DNA of 64,000 bases, taken from assembly GCF_000219125.1 (NCBI RefSeq), contig NZ_AFGF01000269.1, positions 1 to 64,000 on the forward strand. The letters are read 5' to 3'. The position numbers and the translations under genes are program-made. Shown here in pieces: positions 7,718 through 16,832 of this stretch (within the stretch, counting starts at the first letter, position 1; every line of letters begins with the position of its first letter). Under the pieces are notes generated by a model, which saw only the letters and a program-made list of their open reading frames with translations, was not told the DNA's origin and did not search any database. The DNA is from Acetonema longum DSM 6540 (GTDB lineage: Bacteria; Bacillota; Negativicutes; Sporomusales; Acetonemataceae).

Positions 7718-8947
7718 ATGCATAGAGAGTTTGGTGGGCAAGCAGTTTCTGAGGACAAGACTCAAGGGTTTCCTCAGTCTTTGGGTGAAGAATCCTCAGT
7801 GGTTCACTTTGTCAATAGCATAGTAAGTCATGCCATCAGGAAGCGGGCCAGCGATATACACTTCGAGCCCGGCGGGGCAAAATTCAGAGTGCGCTGCCGG
7901 ATTGACGGATTCTTGCTGGAAGTGGGCACTTATGTTCAGCCCAATTATCCTGCCGTAGCAGCGAGAATCAAAGTGATGGCGGATATGGACATTGCTGAGA
8001 AACGATTGCCTCAGGACGGGAGAATTCATATTGCTGAATTTGATGGCAGAAGGATTGATATTCGGGTCGCCACCCTGCCAACTATCTTTGGCGAAAAAGT
8101 GGTTATGAGGATTCTGGATAAAAAGGCCATCATGACCAATATTCATCAATTAGGATTTTCCGCCGAATGCCTCGCCGGCTTTCGACGTTTATATTCTCAG
8201 GCATACGGTATGGTGCTGGTGACAGGTCCCACTGGATCAGGGAAAACGACCACCCTCTATTCGGTTTTGACTGAGATTAACAGCGTCACGAAAAATATTA
8301 TTACGATTGAGGACCCGGTTGAGTATCGTATAGACGGTACCAATCAGATCCAGGTCAATACTAAATCCGGCATGACCTTCGCCAACGGACTCCGTTCGAT
8401 TTTGCGCCAGGATCCCGATGTGATCATGGTCGGAGAAATACGGGACAAAGATACGGCAGACATTGCGGTACGCGCTGCGTTGACTGGGCATTTGGTTTTG
8501 ACAACCCTGCATACCAATGATGCTGCCGGCGCGATTACCCGCTTGATTGATATGGGCATTGAGCCGTACTTGGTTGCCTCATCGGTACTGGGAGTTTTAG
8601 CGCAGCGTCTGGTTAGGCTGGTCTGCCCGGAGTGTCGTACGGTTTATCAACCGGCTCAGACTGAAAGAGAACTTCTACAACTGGCTGACACAGAGGTGCG
8701 GTACCGGGCAACCGGGTGTAATTTCTGCGGTCAGACCGGCTATTACAACCGGACGGCGATCTATGAAGTCCTGCCGTTAACGGCTGAATTACGCGAAACG
8801 GTGAAAAACCGGGTATCCAGCGAGGCAATACGTCGCGCCGCCATCAGGCAGGGAATGACTACCATGCAGCAGGACGGCATGGCAAAAGTAGGCGGCGGAC
8901 AAACCACGCTGGAAGAAGTAATGCGGGTTGTTCACTGTTTTGAATAG
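7718..8947 (+). CDS. pilB: type IV pilus/type II secretion assembly ATPase (PilB/GspE family)
   Basis: Hexameric ATPase that powers pseudopilus or pilus assembly at the cytoplasmic face. Walker A GPTGSGKTTTLYS is near residue 169, an Asp box ITIEDPVEY follows, Walker B is DPDVIMVGEIRD, and a His box LTTLHTNDA. A zinc-type tetracysteine CPEC...CNFC is at the C-terminal third. At 409 residues it is short: the N1 domain of full PilB/GspE is missing and it begins with the N2 domain. The operon of 13 genes starts here. Weak Shine-Dalgarno (GATGTGAG). Confidence 0.88.
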   Translation: MHREFGGQAVSEDKTQGFPQSLGEESSVVHFVNSIVSHAIRKRASDIHFEPGGAKFRVRCRIDGFLLEVGTYVQPNYPAVAARIKVMADMDIAEKRLPQDGRIHIAEFDGRRIDIRVATLPTIFGEKVVMRILDKKAIMTNIHQLGFSAECLAGFRRLYSQAYGMVLVTGPTGSGKTTTLYSVLTEINSVTKNIITIEDPVEYRIDGTNQIQVNTKSGMTFANGLRSILRQDPDVIMVGEIRDKDTADIAVRAALTGHLVLTTLHTNDAAGAITRLIDMGIEPYLVASSVLGVLAQRLVRLVCPECRTVYQPAQTERELLQLADTEVRYRATGCNFCGQTGYYNRTAIYEVLPLTAELRETVKNRVSSEAIRRAAIRQGMTTMQQDGMAKVGGGQTTLEEVMRVVHCFE

Positions 8948-8987
8948 GATTTGCCGACGGGAAAATGATGGCTGTGGCAGAGGAGTT

Positions 8988-10211
8988 ATGAATAAGACTT
9001 TTTCTTATCAAGCAAAAAGTTATAGCGGAGAAACCCACCGAGGCCTGCTGTTGGCTTCAAGCCCTGCCGAAGCAGTCTATGCGCTGAAAAACCAGGGATT
9101 ATACGCACTGGATATAAAAGAAGCGCCTCCTGGGCTATTGGACGGAATACTAGCCAGAGTGCTGCATCCCATTGGAATGAAAGATATCGCCTTATTATGC
9201 CGGATGTTGTCTGTTACCTTACGGTCCGGCTTACCTCTGGTACAATGTTTGGCGATCATCGCCAATCAGGCTGGTAATGAACGGTTTCAATTGATTCTGC
9301 TTGAGATACGGCGCAAGGTGGAGCAGGGGGAGATGCTGTCCCGGGCATTACAAAGTTTCCCGCAGGTTTTCCCATTGATGATGATCGGACTCATCGAAAC
9401 AGGAGAACTAGGCGCTGATCTTGACCATATTTTGGACAGGCTGGCTGTCTATTTTGAAAAGGGCTACAAGCTGAAAGAAAAGATGAAATCGGCTATGACC
9501 TATCCTTTGATTGTTTTGTGCTTTGCCCTGGGGTCTCTTGCCTTTCTCTTTGTCTATGTATTACCGGTTTTTGATAGTTTATTTACTGATTTAAAGATAG
9601 AATTGCCCCTCCTGACCCAATGGATATTCCAGAGCAGCCGAATCGTTGCTCAATATTTTGTTTATTTGCTATTTGCTGCTGCACTGATTATTTTGGCATT
9701 TGTTTTCCTTGCCAGGTGTCATCACCGTTTCCGGTCTATCCTGGATCACATCAGCCTTCATATACCGGTATACGGCCCTTTGCTTGCCAAAAGCGGGGTG
9801 GGCAGGTTCTGCCGCACGCTGGGCATGCTGCTTCGGGGCGGAGTTCCCTTATTGACCGCTGTGAACATCCTAAAAGGAACTATTGACAGCTATCAGATGG
9901 CTCAAATTCTCATGGTGGTTGTAACTGATTTGCGCAATGGCATCAGTTTATCGGCATCTCTGGGGAAAAGCCGCATTTTCCCTCCTATGGCGCTCCAAAT
10001 GATGTCGGTAGGGGAAGAGACCGGCAAGCTGGGGGATATCCTGGAAACGGTGGCGGATTTTATCGAGACCGAACTTGATGAGACCATGGCTCGAATCAGC
10101 ACCGGCGTCGAACCGTTCATGATTGCCCTGATGGGTTTGATTGTCGGAGCTATTGTAAGTGCCACTATGTTGCCGCTATTTGAAATGATCGGCAGTGTGG
10201 GGAGCAGGTGA
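8988..10211 (+). CDS. pilC: type IV pilus/type II secretion inner-membrane platform protein (PilC/GspF)
   Basis: Polytopic platform protein of 407 residues on which the ATPase acts. Two GspF repeats are visible: the first around residues 60-190 (ALLCRMLSVTLRSGLPLVQ, then LIETGELG) and the second around 265-395 (GRFCRTLGMLLRGGVPLLTA, then SVGEETGKLG), with three transmembrane helices. The ATG at 8988 has AGAGGAG just upstream. It starts 40 bases after pilB. Confidence 0.88.
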   Translation: MNKTFSYQAKSYSGETHRGLLLASSPAEAVYALKNQGLYALDIKEAPPGLLDGILARVLHPIGMKDIALLCRMLSVTLRSGLPLVQCLAIIANQAGNERFQLILLEIRRKVEQGEMLSRALQSFPQVFPLMMIGLIETGELGADLDHILDRLAVYFEKGYKLKEKMKSAMTYPLIVLCFALGSLAFLFVYVLPVFDSLFTDLKIELPLLTQWIFQSSRIVAQYFVYLLFAAALIILAFVFLARCHHRFRSILDHISLHIPVYGPLLAKSGVGRFCRTLGMLLRGGVPLLTAVNILKGTIDSYQMAQILMVVVTDLRNGISLSASLGKSRIFPPMALQMMSVGEETGKLGDILETVADFIETELDETMARISTGVEPFMIALMGLIVGAIVSATMLPLFEMIGSVGSR

Positions 10212-10213
10212 GT

Positions 10214-11719
10214 ATGACCTTTAAGAGACAATACATCGTTTTTATTCTGGTTGTTCCTGTGCTGTTCCTGTATTTCTTCGACCGAACGGCCTTCAATGAT
10301 CCTTTGCACCCGGGAGCACCTGTAGCAGCTAATGCCGGGAAACCGGCAGGATCCTCGCCTAAACCGAGCAGTGAGATGCCGCGAGGTTACAGTCAAAATT
10401 ATGGTATCCGCAACCCTTTTTTGCCGGGGAAATCAACTGAACCGGATATAGCGGCGCAGCATCGGTCTGAATCTGCCGGAGGCCTTATCCGGCAAGGCAA
10501 TCTAACACTGAAGGGCATCGCTACAGTGACGATACATGCCGCTAATGCCGATATACGTGAAGTATTGGCTGGGATTGCCGGCGCCGTCGGGGCTAATGCC
10601 ATTATCGACGGTTCTGTCAGCGGCAAAATCACCGTTCATTTGGTGGATATCCCTTATGACCAAGCGTTGGAACAGGTTTCTTTGGCAAAAGGCCTGCGAT
10701 GCGTGAAAAAACAAGGGGTTTTTATTATTACTGCCGATAGTAAGTCAGGCAAAAATTTAGAAACGATCCGGGTTATTAAACTGCATTATATAAGAGCCGA
10801 ACAGGTAAAAAGTTCTCTGACGGCGATGATTCCGGAAGAGAACCTTAAAATCGACGAAAGCGGCAATTCCATCGCTTTCTTTGGATCGGACAGGGACGCC
10901 GAACTGATGCAGCGCGCGATAGCCATGCTGGATGTCAGGCCGCAGCAGATCACCCTGGAGGCGCAGATTCTGTCGGTCAATAAAAATAATACGCGGCAGC
11001 TGGGGGTTGAGTGGCAATGGGCTACTACGCCGGCGGTCCCCACTAGTGGGGACGGTGATGTTGTGAGCCGCGAATTTGCCGGCGCTATTCAATATGGGCG
11101 AAATCCGGAGAACCGCCCCTATGAGTTTCAGTTTCAAAGCCGAATTAATGCCCTTTTGACCCGGGGGGAGGCTAAACTTTTGTCCCGCCCCAACGTGACC
11201 ACCTTAGACGGACAACAGGCAAAAATTATGATTGGCGACCGAATCCCCGTCCCGGTTGAACGAGACGACAGCGGCGGCAGAACGACGATAACGACCGAAT
11301 ACGTGGATGCCGGTATCAAATTGATCTATACCCCCAGGGTCAGCAAGGACGGATTTATTACCGCTGTGGTGAAAACCGAAGTGAGTACGCCGTTTTATGT
11401 TGCCGAGATGAAGGCTTTTCGTATTACAACCCGGGAAGCGGAAACTCAAGTCATTATGCGGGACGGGGAGACCATTGTAATTGGCGGCTTAATTGGTAGT
11501 GAGCATATTTCAAACCGCAGTCGGATTCCCTTTGTCAGCGATCTTCCCCTTGTCGGACATTTGTTTCGTAATTCCCAGCGAGATGGAAGCGATACCGAGA
11601 TTCTGATCTTTATTACGGCGCGGATCGTTCCGGTAAAGAAAGGTGAGCAGAGTCATGGGACTGAAGACAAAAAGACGGATAGAACAAACGATGAGCCAGT
11701 CAGCCTTTACCCTGATTGA
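10214..11719 (+). CDS. pilQ: secretin (PilQ/GspD family)
   Basis: Outer-membrane secretin of 501 residues. An N-terminal hydrophobic segment (IVFILVVPVLFLYFF) acts as signal, then a low-complexity stretch, a secretin_N/STN-type domain (about 100-180) and the C-terminal secretin domain with KLLSRPNVTTLDGQQAKI, VIGGLIGSE and FVSDLPLVGHLFR. Presence of a secretin is direct evidence for an outer membrane. It overlaps the pilin gene that follows. GTG at 10208 is an alternative start. No pilotin is seen nearby. Confidence 0.87.
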   Translation: MTFKRQYIVFILVVPVLFLYFFDRTAFNDPLHPGAPVAANAGKPAGSSPKPSSEMPRGYSQNYGIRNPFLPGKSTEPDIAAQHRSESAGGLIRQGNLTLKGIATVTIHAANADIREVLAGIAGAVGANAIIDGSVSGKITVHLVDIPYDQALEQVSLAKGLRCVKKQGVFIITADSKSGKNLETIRVIKLHYIRAEQVKSSLTAMIPEENLKIDESGNSIAFFGSDRDAELMQRAIAMLDVRPQQITLEAQILSVNKNNTRQLGVEWQWATTPAVPTSGDGDVVSREFAGAIQYGRNPENRPYEFQFQSRINALLTRGEAKLLSRPNVTTLDGQQAKIMIGDRIPVPVERDDSGGRTTITTEYVDAGIKLIYTPRVSKDGFITAVVKTEVSTPFYVAEMKAFRITTREAETQVIMRDGETIVIGGLIGSEHISNRSRIPFVSDLPLVGHLFRNSQRDGSDTEILIFITARIVPVKKGEQSHGTEDKKTDRTNDEPVSLYPD

Positions 11720-12065
11720 ACTGATTGTCGTCATTTCCATTATTGGCATATTAGCTGCCATTGCGGTTCCCAGATTTACTTCGGCGATTAATACATCAAA
11801 AATCGTTAAAATTCAGGCGGATTTGAAAGCCATTGAGGGAGCGGTGATCTTGTATAACGCAGATGTAGGAGGATATCCGTCCTCTGTGGCAGCGCTAAGT
11901 TCCCAGGTTAACGGCAAAGGCCCCTGGCTCAACGCCGAACCTATACCGCCTTTGGATGTCAAGTTGACAGCCACCACGTTGGAGAATACTTCCGACATCA
12001 AATATGAAATTAACAGCGCCGGGCAGGCCACCTATCGGGGGCTTACGGCTGAGCAAATCAAGTGA
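11655..12065 (+). CDS. type IV major pilin/pseudopilin (GspG-like)
   Basis: Prepilin of 136 residues with leader MGLKTKRRIEQTMSQSA followed by FTLIELIVVISIIGILAAIAVPRF, the class III signal with Glu5 of the mature protein. The residue before the cleavage site is Ala, not the usual Gly. The body resembles GspG (SDIKYEINSAGQATYRG). AAGGTGA precedes the ATG at 11655. The gene overlaps the secretin end by 65 bases in another frame, pointing to translational coupling. Confidence 0.82.
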   Translation: MGLKTKRRIEQTMSQSAFTLIELIVVISIIGILAAIAVPRFTSAINTSKIVKIQADLKAIEGAVILYNADVGGYPSSVAALSSQVNGKGPWLNAEPIPPLDVKLTATTLENTSDIKYEINSAGQATYRGLTAEQIK

Positions 12066-12089
12066 AAAAATTACGGGTGTGGTGGTAGC

Positions 12090-12563
12090 ATGACAGAATA
12101 TATACCCTTTTGCCGAACAGCGTTATTTGTATATTTCGGTCTGATCATCAGTTATACGGACTATAAACAGCAGCTCATTTTCAATAAAACCTTGCTGTGG
12201 ATGTTTGTCGCGGGTATTATCTTTAATTTTTCTGCAGTTGGCCTAAAAGATTGCCTGCTATCGGTTCTGACAGGAGGAGGGATTTTAATGGCAGTTTTTT
12301 TGGCCAGTCACGGTAAAATGGGAATGGGGGACATCAAGCTGGCAATGGCACTGGGAGTCTGGCTGGACTGGCAGGCACAAATCGTTGGCTTGTTTATGGC
12401 CTTTGTTTTCGGCGGATTAGCCGGGATGACGTTGTACATGGCCGGGAAAAAATCCCTTACCGACGCGATACCCTTTGGACCATTTATGATGCTGGGGGCA
12501 TTCATCAGTCATTTATACGGAAAATTGATTTTGCAGTGGTATCTCAGCCTCTGGTATCTTTAG
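12090..12563 (+). CDS. prepilin peptidase, A24 family, short form
   Basis: Membrane aspartyl protease that processes the pseudopilins of this operon. The two catalytic Asp residues are in SYTDYKQQLI and GMGDIKLAMALG. At 157 residues the N-terminal methyltransferase domain of the classical PilD is absent, as in short archaeal-type or TadV/CpaA-type enzymes. Confidence 0.82.
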   Translation: MTEYIPFCRTALFVYFGLIISYTDYKQQLIFNKTLLWMFVAGIIFNFSAVGLKDCLLSVLTGGGILMAVFLASHGKMGMGDIKLAMALGVWLDWQAQIVGLFMAFVFGGLAGMTLYMAGKKSLTDAIPFGPFMMLGAFISHLYGKLILQWYLSLWYL

Positions 12564-12585
12564 AAAGGAGATTAGTCATGAGACC

Positions 12586-13047
12586 ATGAAAATCGGCAAC
12601 GGATTTACTTTTATCGAAATGATGGTTGTGATCAGTATCTTGAGTATTGTCTCTCTTTTTGCTCTGCCGGCCATCCATCACTCGCTGCGGCAGGCGGAAT
12701 TGGATCATGCGGCGCTGAATTTGCAGGCGGACCTGCGTTGGATTCAGCAAATGGCCCTGGATGAACCGGCAATATCGGACAATTTTCAGTTAATCTTTGA
12801 TGCGGCTGCTTTAAATCAATATTGGGTCATGAAGGGTACCCAAGTTTTAAAAAAAGTGCGATTCCCGGAGGGGGTCCGTTTGTCTTATCAGCCTGTCCCT
12901 GCTGCTGTTTACTTTCAGGTCAGCGGGGCGCCGGGTAAGGGTGGGCAGACCCTTTCACTTACCAATCGCCGCAGCATACTGTATGTGATCATTGAAGGAG
13001 CCGTGGGGCGGGTGAGGATTAGTGATACCAGACCAGAACGAAAATAA
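12586..13047 (+). CDS. pseudopilin (GspH/FimT-like)
   Basis: Minor pseudopilin of 153 residues with a short leader MKIGNG followed by FTFIEMMVVISILSIVSLFALP, with Glu at mature position 5. The GspH-like body includes LNLQADLRWIQQMALDE. Its end overlaps the next pseudopilin start by 26 bases. Confidence 0.78.
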   Translation: MKIGNGFTFIEMMVVISILSIVSLFALPAIHHSLRQAELDHAALNLQADLRWIQQMALDEPAISDNFQLIFDAAALNQYWVMKGTQVLKKVRFPEGVRLSYQPVPAAVYFQVSGAPGKGGQTLSLTNRRSILYVIIEGAVGRVRISDTRPERK

Positions 13048-13405
13048 AGGATATTTACTGCTGGAAATGCTGGTGGCAGTAGCAATGATGTGCGGTATGC
13101 TGGCCGCCATTGGAGGGGCATTAAACCAAGCCGCACAGGATGTTCGGCTGGCCGGTGAATATACGGCAGCCACCGGCCTGGTGCAAAAAACGCTGCAAAC
13201 ACTGGAAATTAAACAGCATCCTTGGGCGACCAACCCCTTTTCCTATGAAATGAACCATATTCTCTATCATATCTCTTGGAACGGCCGCACAGTCCTACCC
13301 GGCCTGCAGGCAAATCAGGCTTTTGTTTCCTGGCGCAGCCGCGGCAGAGAATATTCCGTGCAGGCTGAAACTTATCACTTTGTCAGTCCTGATCCATACG
13401 AATAG
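13022..13405 (+). CDS. pseudopilin (GspI-like)
   Basis: 127 residues starting at GTG with GGTGAGGATTA upstream. Leader ends NKG, followed by YLLLEMLVAVAMMCGMLAAIGGAL. The Tyr at mature position 1 is unusual but the Glu5 is kept. Position third among the minor pilins matches GspI order. Confidence 0.72.
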   Translation: MIPDQNENKGYLLLEMLVAVAMMCGMLAAIGGALNQAAQDVRLAGEYTAATGLVQKTLQTLEIKQHPWATNPFSYEMNHILYHISWNGRTVLPGLQANQAFVSWRSRGREYSVQAETYHFVSPDPYE

Positions 13406-13425
13406 CGGATGACGGAGGTGAACTC

Positions 13426-13917
13426 ATGTCTTTGAATGCCGGAAGACAGGCCGGGAAATCGCAGCAAGGCTTTACCTTGGTAGAACTAATGGTTGCCGTT
13501 ATGCTGGCGATTATGATGATCACTGTCATGGCAGGGATTATGAGGGTCAGTGTCAAACTCTATAACAGTTCGGTGCATCAATTGCAAATACAGCAGAATG
13601 CGCGGCTGGCCGCGGAATATATGGTGCGGGATTTTCGTTATGCCCGACAGATTGGGGCGGTGGATACGGGGTCCGCCCGGCTGCAGGACAAGACTGGCGC
13701 CGAAGTGATGTATCGCTTGGGAACAAACCATGTGTTATACAGGGTAAGAAATGGGGGGATCAATGCCCTTACCGATGAAAAATACGCAGTGTCAGATCTG
13801 ATTTTTCAGTGGAGAGATTCCGGAATCATGCACATTTCCTTTGCTGTTCAAAACCCTGCTACCGGTGATTCTTTTAGGATTGACACCGGCGTTGCTCCAT
13901 TGAACCTCTCCGATTAA
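13426..13917 (+). CDS. pseudopilin (GspJ/PilW-like)
   Basis: 163 residues. Leader ends QQG, then FTLVELMVAVMLAIMMITVMAGI. A long C-terminal globular part has ARLAAEYMVRDFRYARQIG, typical of the GspJ/PilW group. GGAGGTGAACTC precedes the ATG. Confidence 0.78.
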   Translation: MSLNAGRQAGKSQQGFTLVELMVAVMLAIMMITVMAGIMRVSVKLYNSSVHQLQIQQNARLAAEYMVRDFRYARQIGAVDTGSARLQDKTGAEVMYRLGTNHVLYRVRNGGINALTDEKYAVSDLIFQWRDSGIMHISFAVQNPATGDSFRIDTGVAPLNLSD

Positions 13918-13937
13918 ATCAAAATGGGGGATAGGGG

Positions 13938-14345
13938 ATGGTTAAGCTCTTTGCCAAACAAGGCGGCAGCTTTTCGATCATCAGTATCTGGACGGTCCTG
14001 GCTGTTAGCTTGTTAACGCTGATGCTGTACTCCTTGGCTCAGTCCGAAGTTCGCATGGCAGTGAGTTTCCGTGATGGCGTCCAGGCCCGGTTTACCGCCG
14101 AAGCAGGAACCAGATACGCCATATACAAATTGGCGGAAAACCCGAACTGGCAGCCAGCAACCGGAGGATATCTCCAAACCATAGACTTGCCTGCGGTAAC
14201 CGGAAAGTATACCATCACTGTCAAAAGTTTGCCGGATCGAACGATTGAGATCCAAACCATCGGGCAGGTAAATCAATCAAAGCGTAAAGTGTCGGCCACG
14301 TTCAATATGGATGATAAGACCGTCGCGATATGGGATAGTAACTGA
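13938..14345 (+). CDS. minor pilin/pseudopilin (GspK/PilX-like)
   Basis: 135 residues with one N-terminal transmembrane segment (FSIISIWTVLAVSLLTLMLYSLA) and then QSEVRMAVSFRDGVQARFTAEAG, which resembles the start of GspK/PilX tip pseudopilins. The family Glu5 is not evident. It lies at the end of the pseudopilin set, as GspK does, but is shorter than GspK. Confidence 0.62.
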   Translation: MVKLFAKQGGSFSIISIWTVLAVSLLTLMLYSLAQSEVRMAVSFRDGVQARFTAEAGTRYAIYKLAENPNWQPATGGYLQTIDLPAVTGKYTITVKSLPDRTIEIQTIGQVNQSKRKVSATFNMDDKTVAIWDSN

Positions 14346-14374
14346 CTTTCCAAATAAAAAGAGAGGTTGATACT

Positions 14375-14647
14375 ATGCAACTGCGTAATTATATGGAAGA
14401 TTTGGTTTGGCAAAGACTGGATGAATTGTTGGAAGCCAATCCGAAGTTTTGTCAATGTGAACAGTGCCGTTATGACGTAGCTTCTCTGGCGTTGAACTCT
14501 CTGCCGCCCCAATATGTGGTGACAAATCAGGGAGAAGCCTATGCAAAGGTGAAATCATTAGAGCAGCAGTTTACCGTCGATGTTATTGCGGCTATTGTCA
14601 ACGGCATTAAGATCGTAAGCGCCAAACCCCATCATGGTAAGGCGTAA
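14375..14647 (+). CDS. comFB: late competence development protein ComFB family
   Basis: Small protein of 90 residues matching the ComFB pattern: LRNYMEDLVWQRLDELL, FCQCEQCRYDVASLALN with three cysteines likely binding zinc, LPPQYVVTNQGEAYAK, and VDVIAAIVNGI. ComFB-like proteins in cyanobacteria have been linked to cyclic dinucleotides and pilus control. Its place inside a pilus operon fits that. Shine-Dalgarno AGAGAGG. Confidence 0.8.
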   Translation: MQLRNYMEDLVWQRLDELLEANPKFCQCEQCRYDVASLALNSLPPQYVVTNQGEAYAKVKSLEQQFTVDVIAAIVNGIKIVSAKPHHGKA

Positions 14648-14660
14648 TAAACCGTAAAAG

Positions 14661-15578
14661 ATGTGGAATCTGGCTAACGTTTTCAGGTACCCTGACCCTG
14701 GGATGCTGGGAGTGGATTTTGCGTCGGATGCGATTCACATTGCTGAAATTTGCCGGGGCCAAAAAGAACCCGTATTACGTTTTGCCGCGGGTATTGACAT
14801 AGTTCAAAAACAGAGTGACCCCAGTCAGGTTGCGGCGGAACTGAAGCGCCTGACCACCGGTGTCGCCGGCGGCAAAAAAACGGTCATTGCCGCTGAAGCA
14901 AGCGGCGTTGCGATTCGCAGCGCACTGTATCCGGTTATGTCTATGAAGGAATTACGTCGGGCTATAGCTTGGGATATAACATCGTTGGTCCCCTATGAAC
15001 AGGGGACTTATTACTATGATTTTGCCGTCGCGGGCAACCAGATTCCGGGACTGAAAGTTTTGGTGGTGGCAGTTCGCAAAGAGTCGGTGGACGCCCGGAT
15101 CCGGATTCTCCGGCAGGCGGGATTGACGCCGGCAGCGGTTGATATTGAACCTCTGGCAGTGTATCGTACACTGAACATGCCGGGCAACCTGCTGATCATG
15201 GCCATTGGGTCCTGCAGTTCCTGGATTGCGATATTCGAAAAGCATGTACCGGTTATTTACCGGCATATAGCCCATCAGCAGGGCTTCTGCCGCTCCTCGT
15301 CTATGCCGGATTTATATGAGGCTGTTTTATTGCCGGAAATTCATCGAACGCTTGAATCTTATCATACTTTGAGTCCCGGAACCCCCATCAGCTTGGTATG
15401 CCTGGAAAAACAGCCTGATCCGGTTTCATTCGCGGCATTTATGGCGAATAAGACCGGAATGACTGCCAAACGGCATGATTCGTTGCATGGTCTTCACATT
15501 AACCGGAAAATTCCTCCTGTGAACAACCTCTCGAGTCTGGACATTGCGGTTGGCTTGGCACTTTATGACGGAGAATGA
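14661..15578 (+). CDS. pilM: type IV pilus assembly protein PilM
   Basis: Actin-like ATPase-fold protein of 305 residues at the cytoplasmic face, partner of PilN. LGVDFASDAIHIAEI at the N-terminus and MSMKELRRAIAWDITSLVPYE near residue 95 match the family. It starts 13 bases after comFB and is followed by pilN 6 bases later. Confidence 0.8.
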   Translation: MWNLANVFRYPDPGMLGVDFASDAIHIAEICRGQKEPVLRFAAGIDIVQKQSDPSQVAAELKRLTTGVAGGKKTVIAAEASGVAIRSALYPVMSMKELRRAIAWDITSLVPYEQGTYYYDFAVAGNQIPGLKVLVVAVRKESVDARIRILRQAGLTPAAVDIEPLAVYRTLNMPGNLLIMAIGSCSSWIAIFEKHVPVIYRHIAHQQGFCRSSSMPDLYEAVLLPEIHRTLESYHTLSPGTPISLVCLEKQPDPVSFAAFMANKTGMTAKRHDSLHGLHINRKIPPVNNLSSLDIAVGLALYDGE

Positions 15579-15584
15579 TAGGAC

Positions 15585-16142
15585 ATGATGAATAGAATTC
15601 GGATCAACTTACTGCCGGAGACAGATAAACCTAGCCGGTTTCATTATCCCTCATGGTTTGGTTGCCTACTGGGGGGATGTTTTTTTGCTTTGCTGTGGTT
15701 TTATCTGGCAGCGGCATACCGGATTCATACCCTGGAGACCGGAATCATGGAACTAAGGGTTCATAAAACATTGCTGCAGCCAACAGAACTCAATTATCAG
15801 CTCTATCATCAGAAACAACAGGCGGTACGGCAAAAGGAAGACCTGCTCATTAAGCTGACCCGGGAACGGACTTTGTTTTATACGCCGATTGCTCAGTTGA
15901 GCCACCTTATCCCCAAGGGGGTTTGGCTGAATTCGGTTTCCGTCGCCGGCACCGGCACCGGTCAGGATCCGGCAACATTTCGGATCCTGGGGATTACTGA
16001 ATCCTATATCCAGTTAAATCTTTTCCTACAGAATCTGCATAGTGATCCTATGTTTGAAAGTACCTTAAATAAGGTTGACTTAGATGACCAATCGACATAC
16101 TATCGATTTGAAATAATCGGAAAAATCAAGGAAATACAATAA
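15585..16142 (+). CDS. pilN: type IV pilus assembly protein PilN
   Basis: Bitopic inner-membrane protein of 185 residues. The N-terminal RIRINLLPE motif binds PilM. One membrane helix (about 27-47) and a periplasmic part with LSHLIPKGVWLNSVS follow. ATG at 15585 and 15588 are both possible. Confidence 0.82.
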   Translation: MMNRIRINLLPETDKPSRFHYPSWFGCLLGGCFFALLWFYLAAAYRIHTLETGIMELRVHKTLLQPTELNYQLYHQKQQAVRQKEDLLIKLTRERTLFYTPIAQLSHLIPKGVWLNSVSVAGTGTGQDPATFRILGITESYIQLNLFLQNLHSDPMFESTLNKVDLDDQSTYYRFEIIGKIKEIQ

Positions 16143-16144
16143 AT

Positions 16145-16678
16145 ATGCTGTTATCTGACAAATTTAGAGGAAAAAATGCCGCTATTCTAGTTGGCTTCAT
16201 AATCTTTATCCTGCCGCTGCTTTACTGTTTTCTGATTCAGCCGCAGCAATGGCAAATAGAAACGTTACTGCGTGAATATGACACAGAGGAACACAATGTC
16301 CGCATTCTGGAGCAGTTTGGCCGGGATTATCCTGATATTGATCAGCGGCTGTCTCTGTTAGATAAAAAAACAAAGGAACTGAATCGGATTCTGCCTAATG
16401 AGCCGGACCTGGAGAACCTGCTGCTGTATATCGAGGAAAATATGGCAAAGCACCGGCTGAAGCTGCTTTCTTTAATCCCCGGCAAAACAATCGGTAAGAC
16501 GTCATACCGGGAAATTAAAATAGAAATCCTGTTACAGGGAGAATATTTTGACGTCATGAACTTTATTAAAAATTTGGAGGACGGCCCTCGTCTTATTTCG
16601 ATGCAGGGAATTTCTTTAATCGAACGGGAAGGACAGACGGAGGTAAAACTGGAAATAACAGTGTTCAGTCTGAAATAA
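16145..16678 (+). CDS. pilO: type IV pilus assembly protein PilO
   Basis: 177 residues with one membrane helix (AAILVGFIIFILPLLYCFLI), a coiled coil and a ferredoxin-like C-terminal part with EILLQGEYFDVMNFIKNLE typical of PilO. It pairs with PilN in the alignment complex. No pilP follows. It ends the recognisable pilus operon. Confidence 0.8.
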   Translation: MLLSDKFRGKNAAILVGFIIFILPLLYCFLIQPQQWQIETLLREYDTEEHNVRILEQFGRDYPDIDQRLSLLDKKTKELNRILPNEPDLENLLLYIEENMAKHRLKLLSLIPGKTIGKTSYREIKIEILLQGEYFDVMNFIKNLEDGPRLISMQGISLIEREGQTEVKLEITVFSLK

Positions 16679-16757
16679 AAAAAGGCATGACCAAAAACTA
16701 AACATAATGTGTTAAAACGGAATATGATGTATTAGAAATAGAAAGATAGGAAGCAGC

Positions 16758-16832
16758 TTGGGTAAAGAGGAAGATCAGTTACTTTTCGGGGATGATTCTC
16801 CGAGTCTACAGAGCCAGTATGGGGGTGTATAG
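16758..16832 (+). CDS. possible 24-residue acidic leader ORF
   Basis: A TTG at 16758 preceded by AGGAAG opens a short frame (starts MGKEEDQLLFGDDSP) whose TAG stop directly abuts the ATG of the next gene. This arrangement would allow translational coupling. The start codon is weak and the frame may be chance. Confidence 0.25.
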   Translation: MGKEEDQLLFGDDSPSLQSQYGGV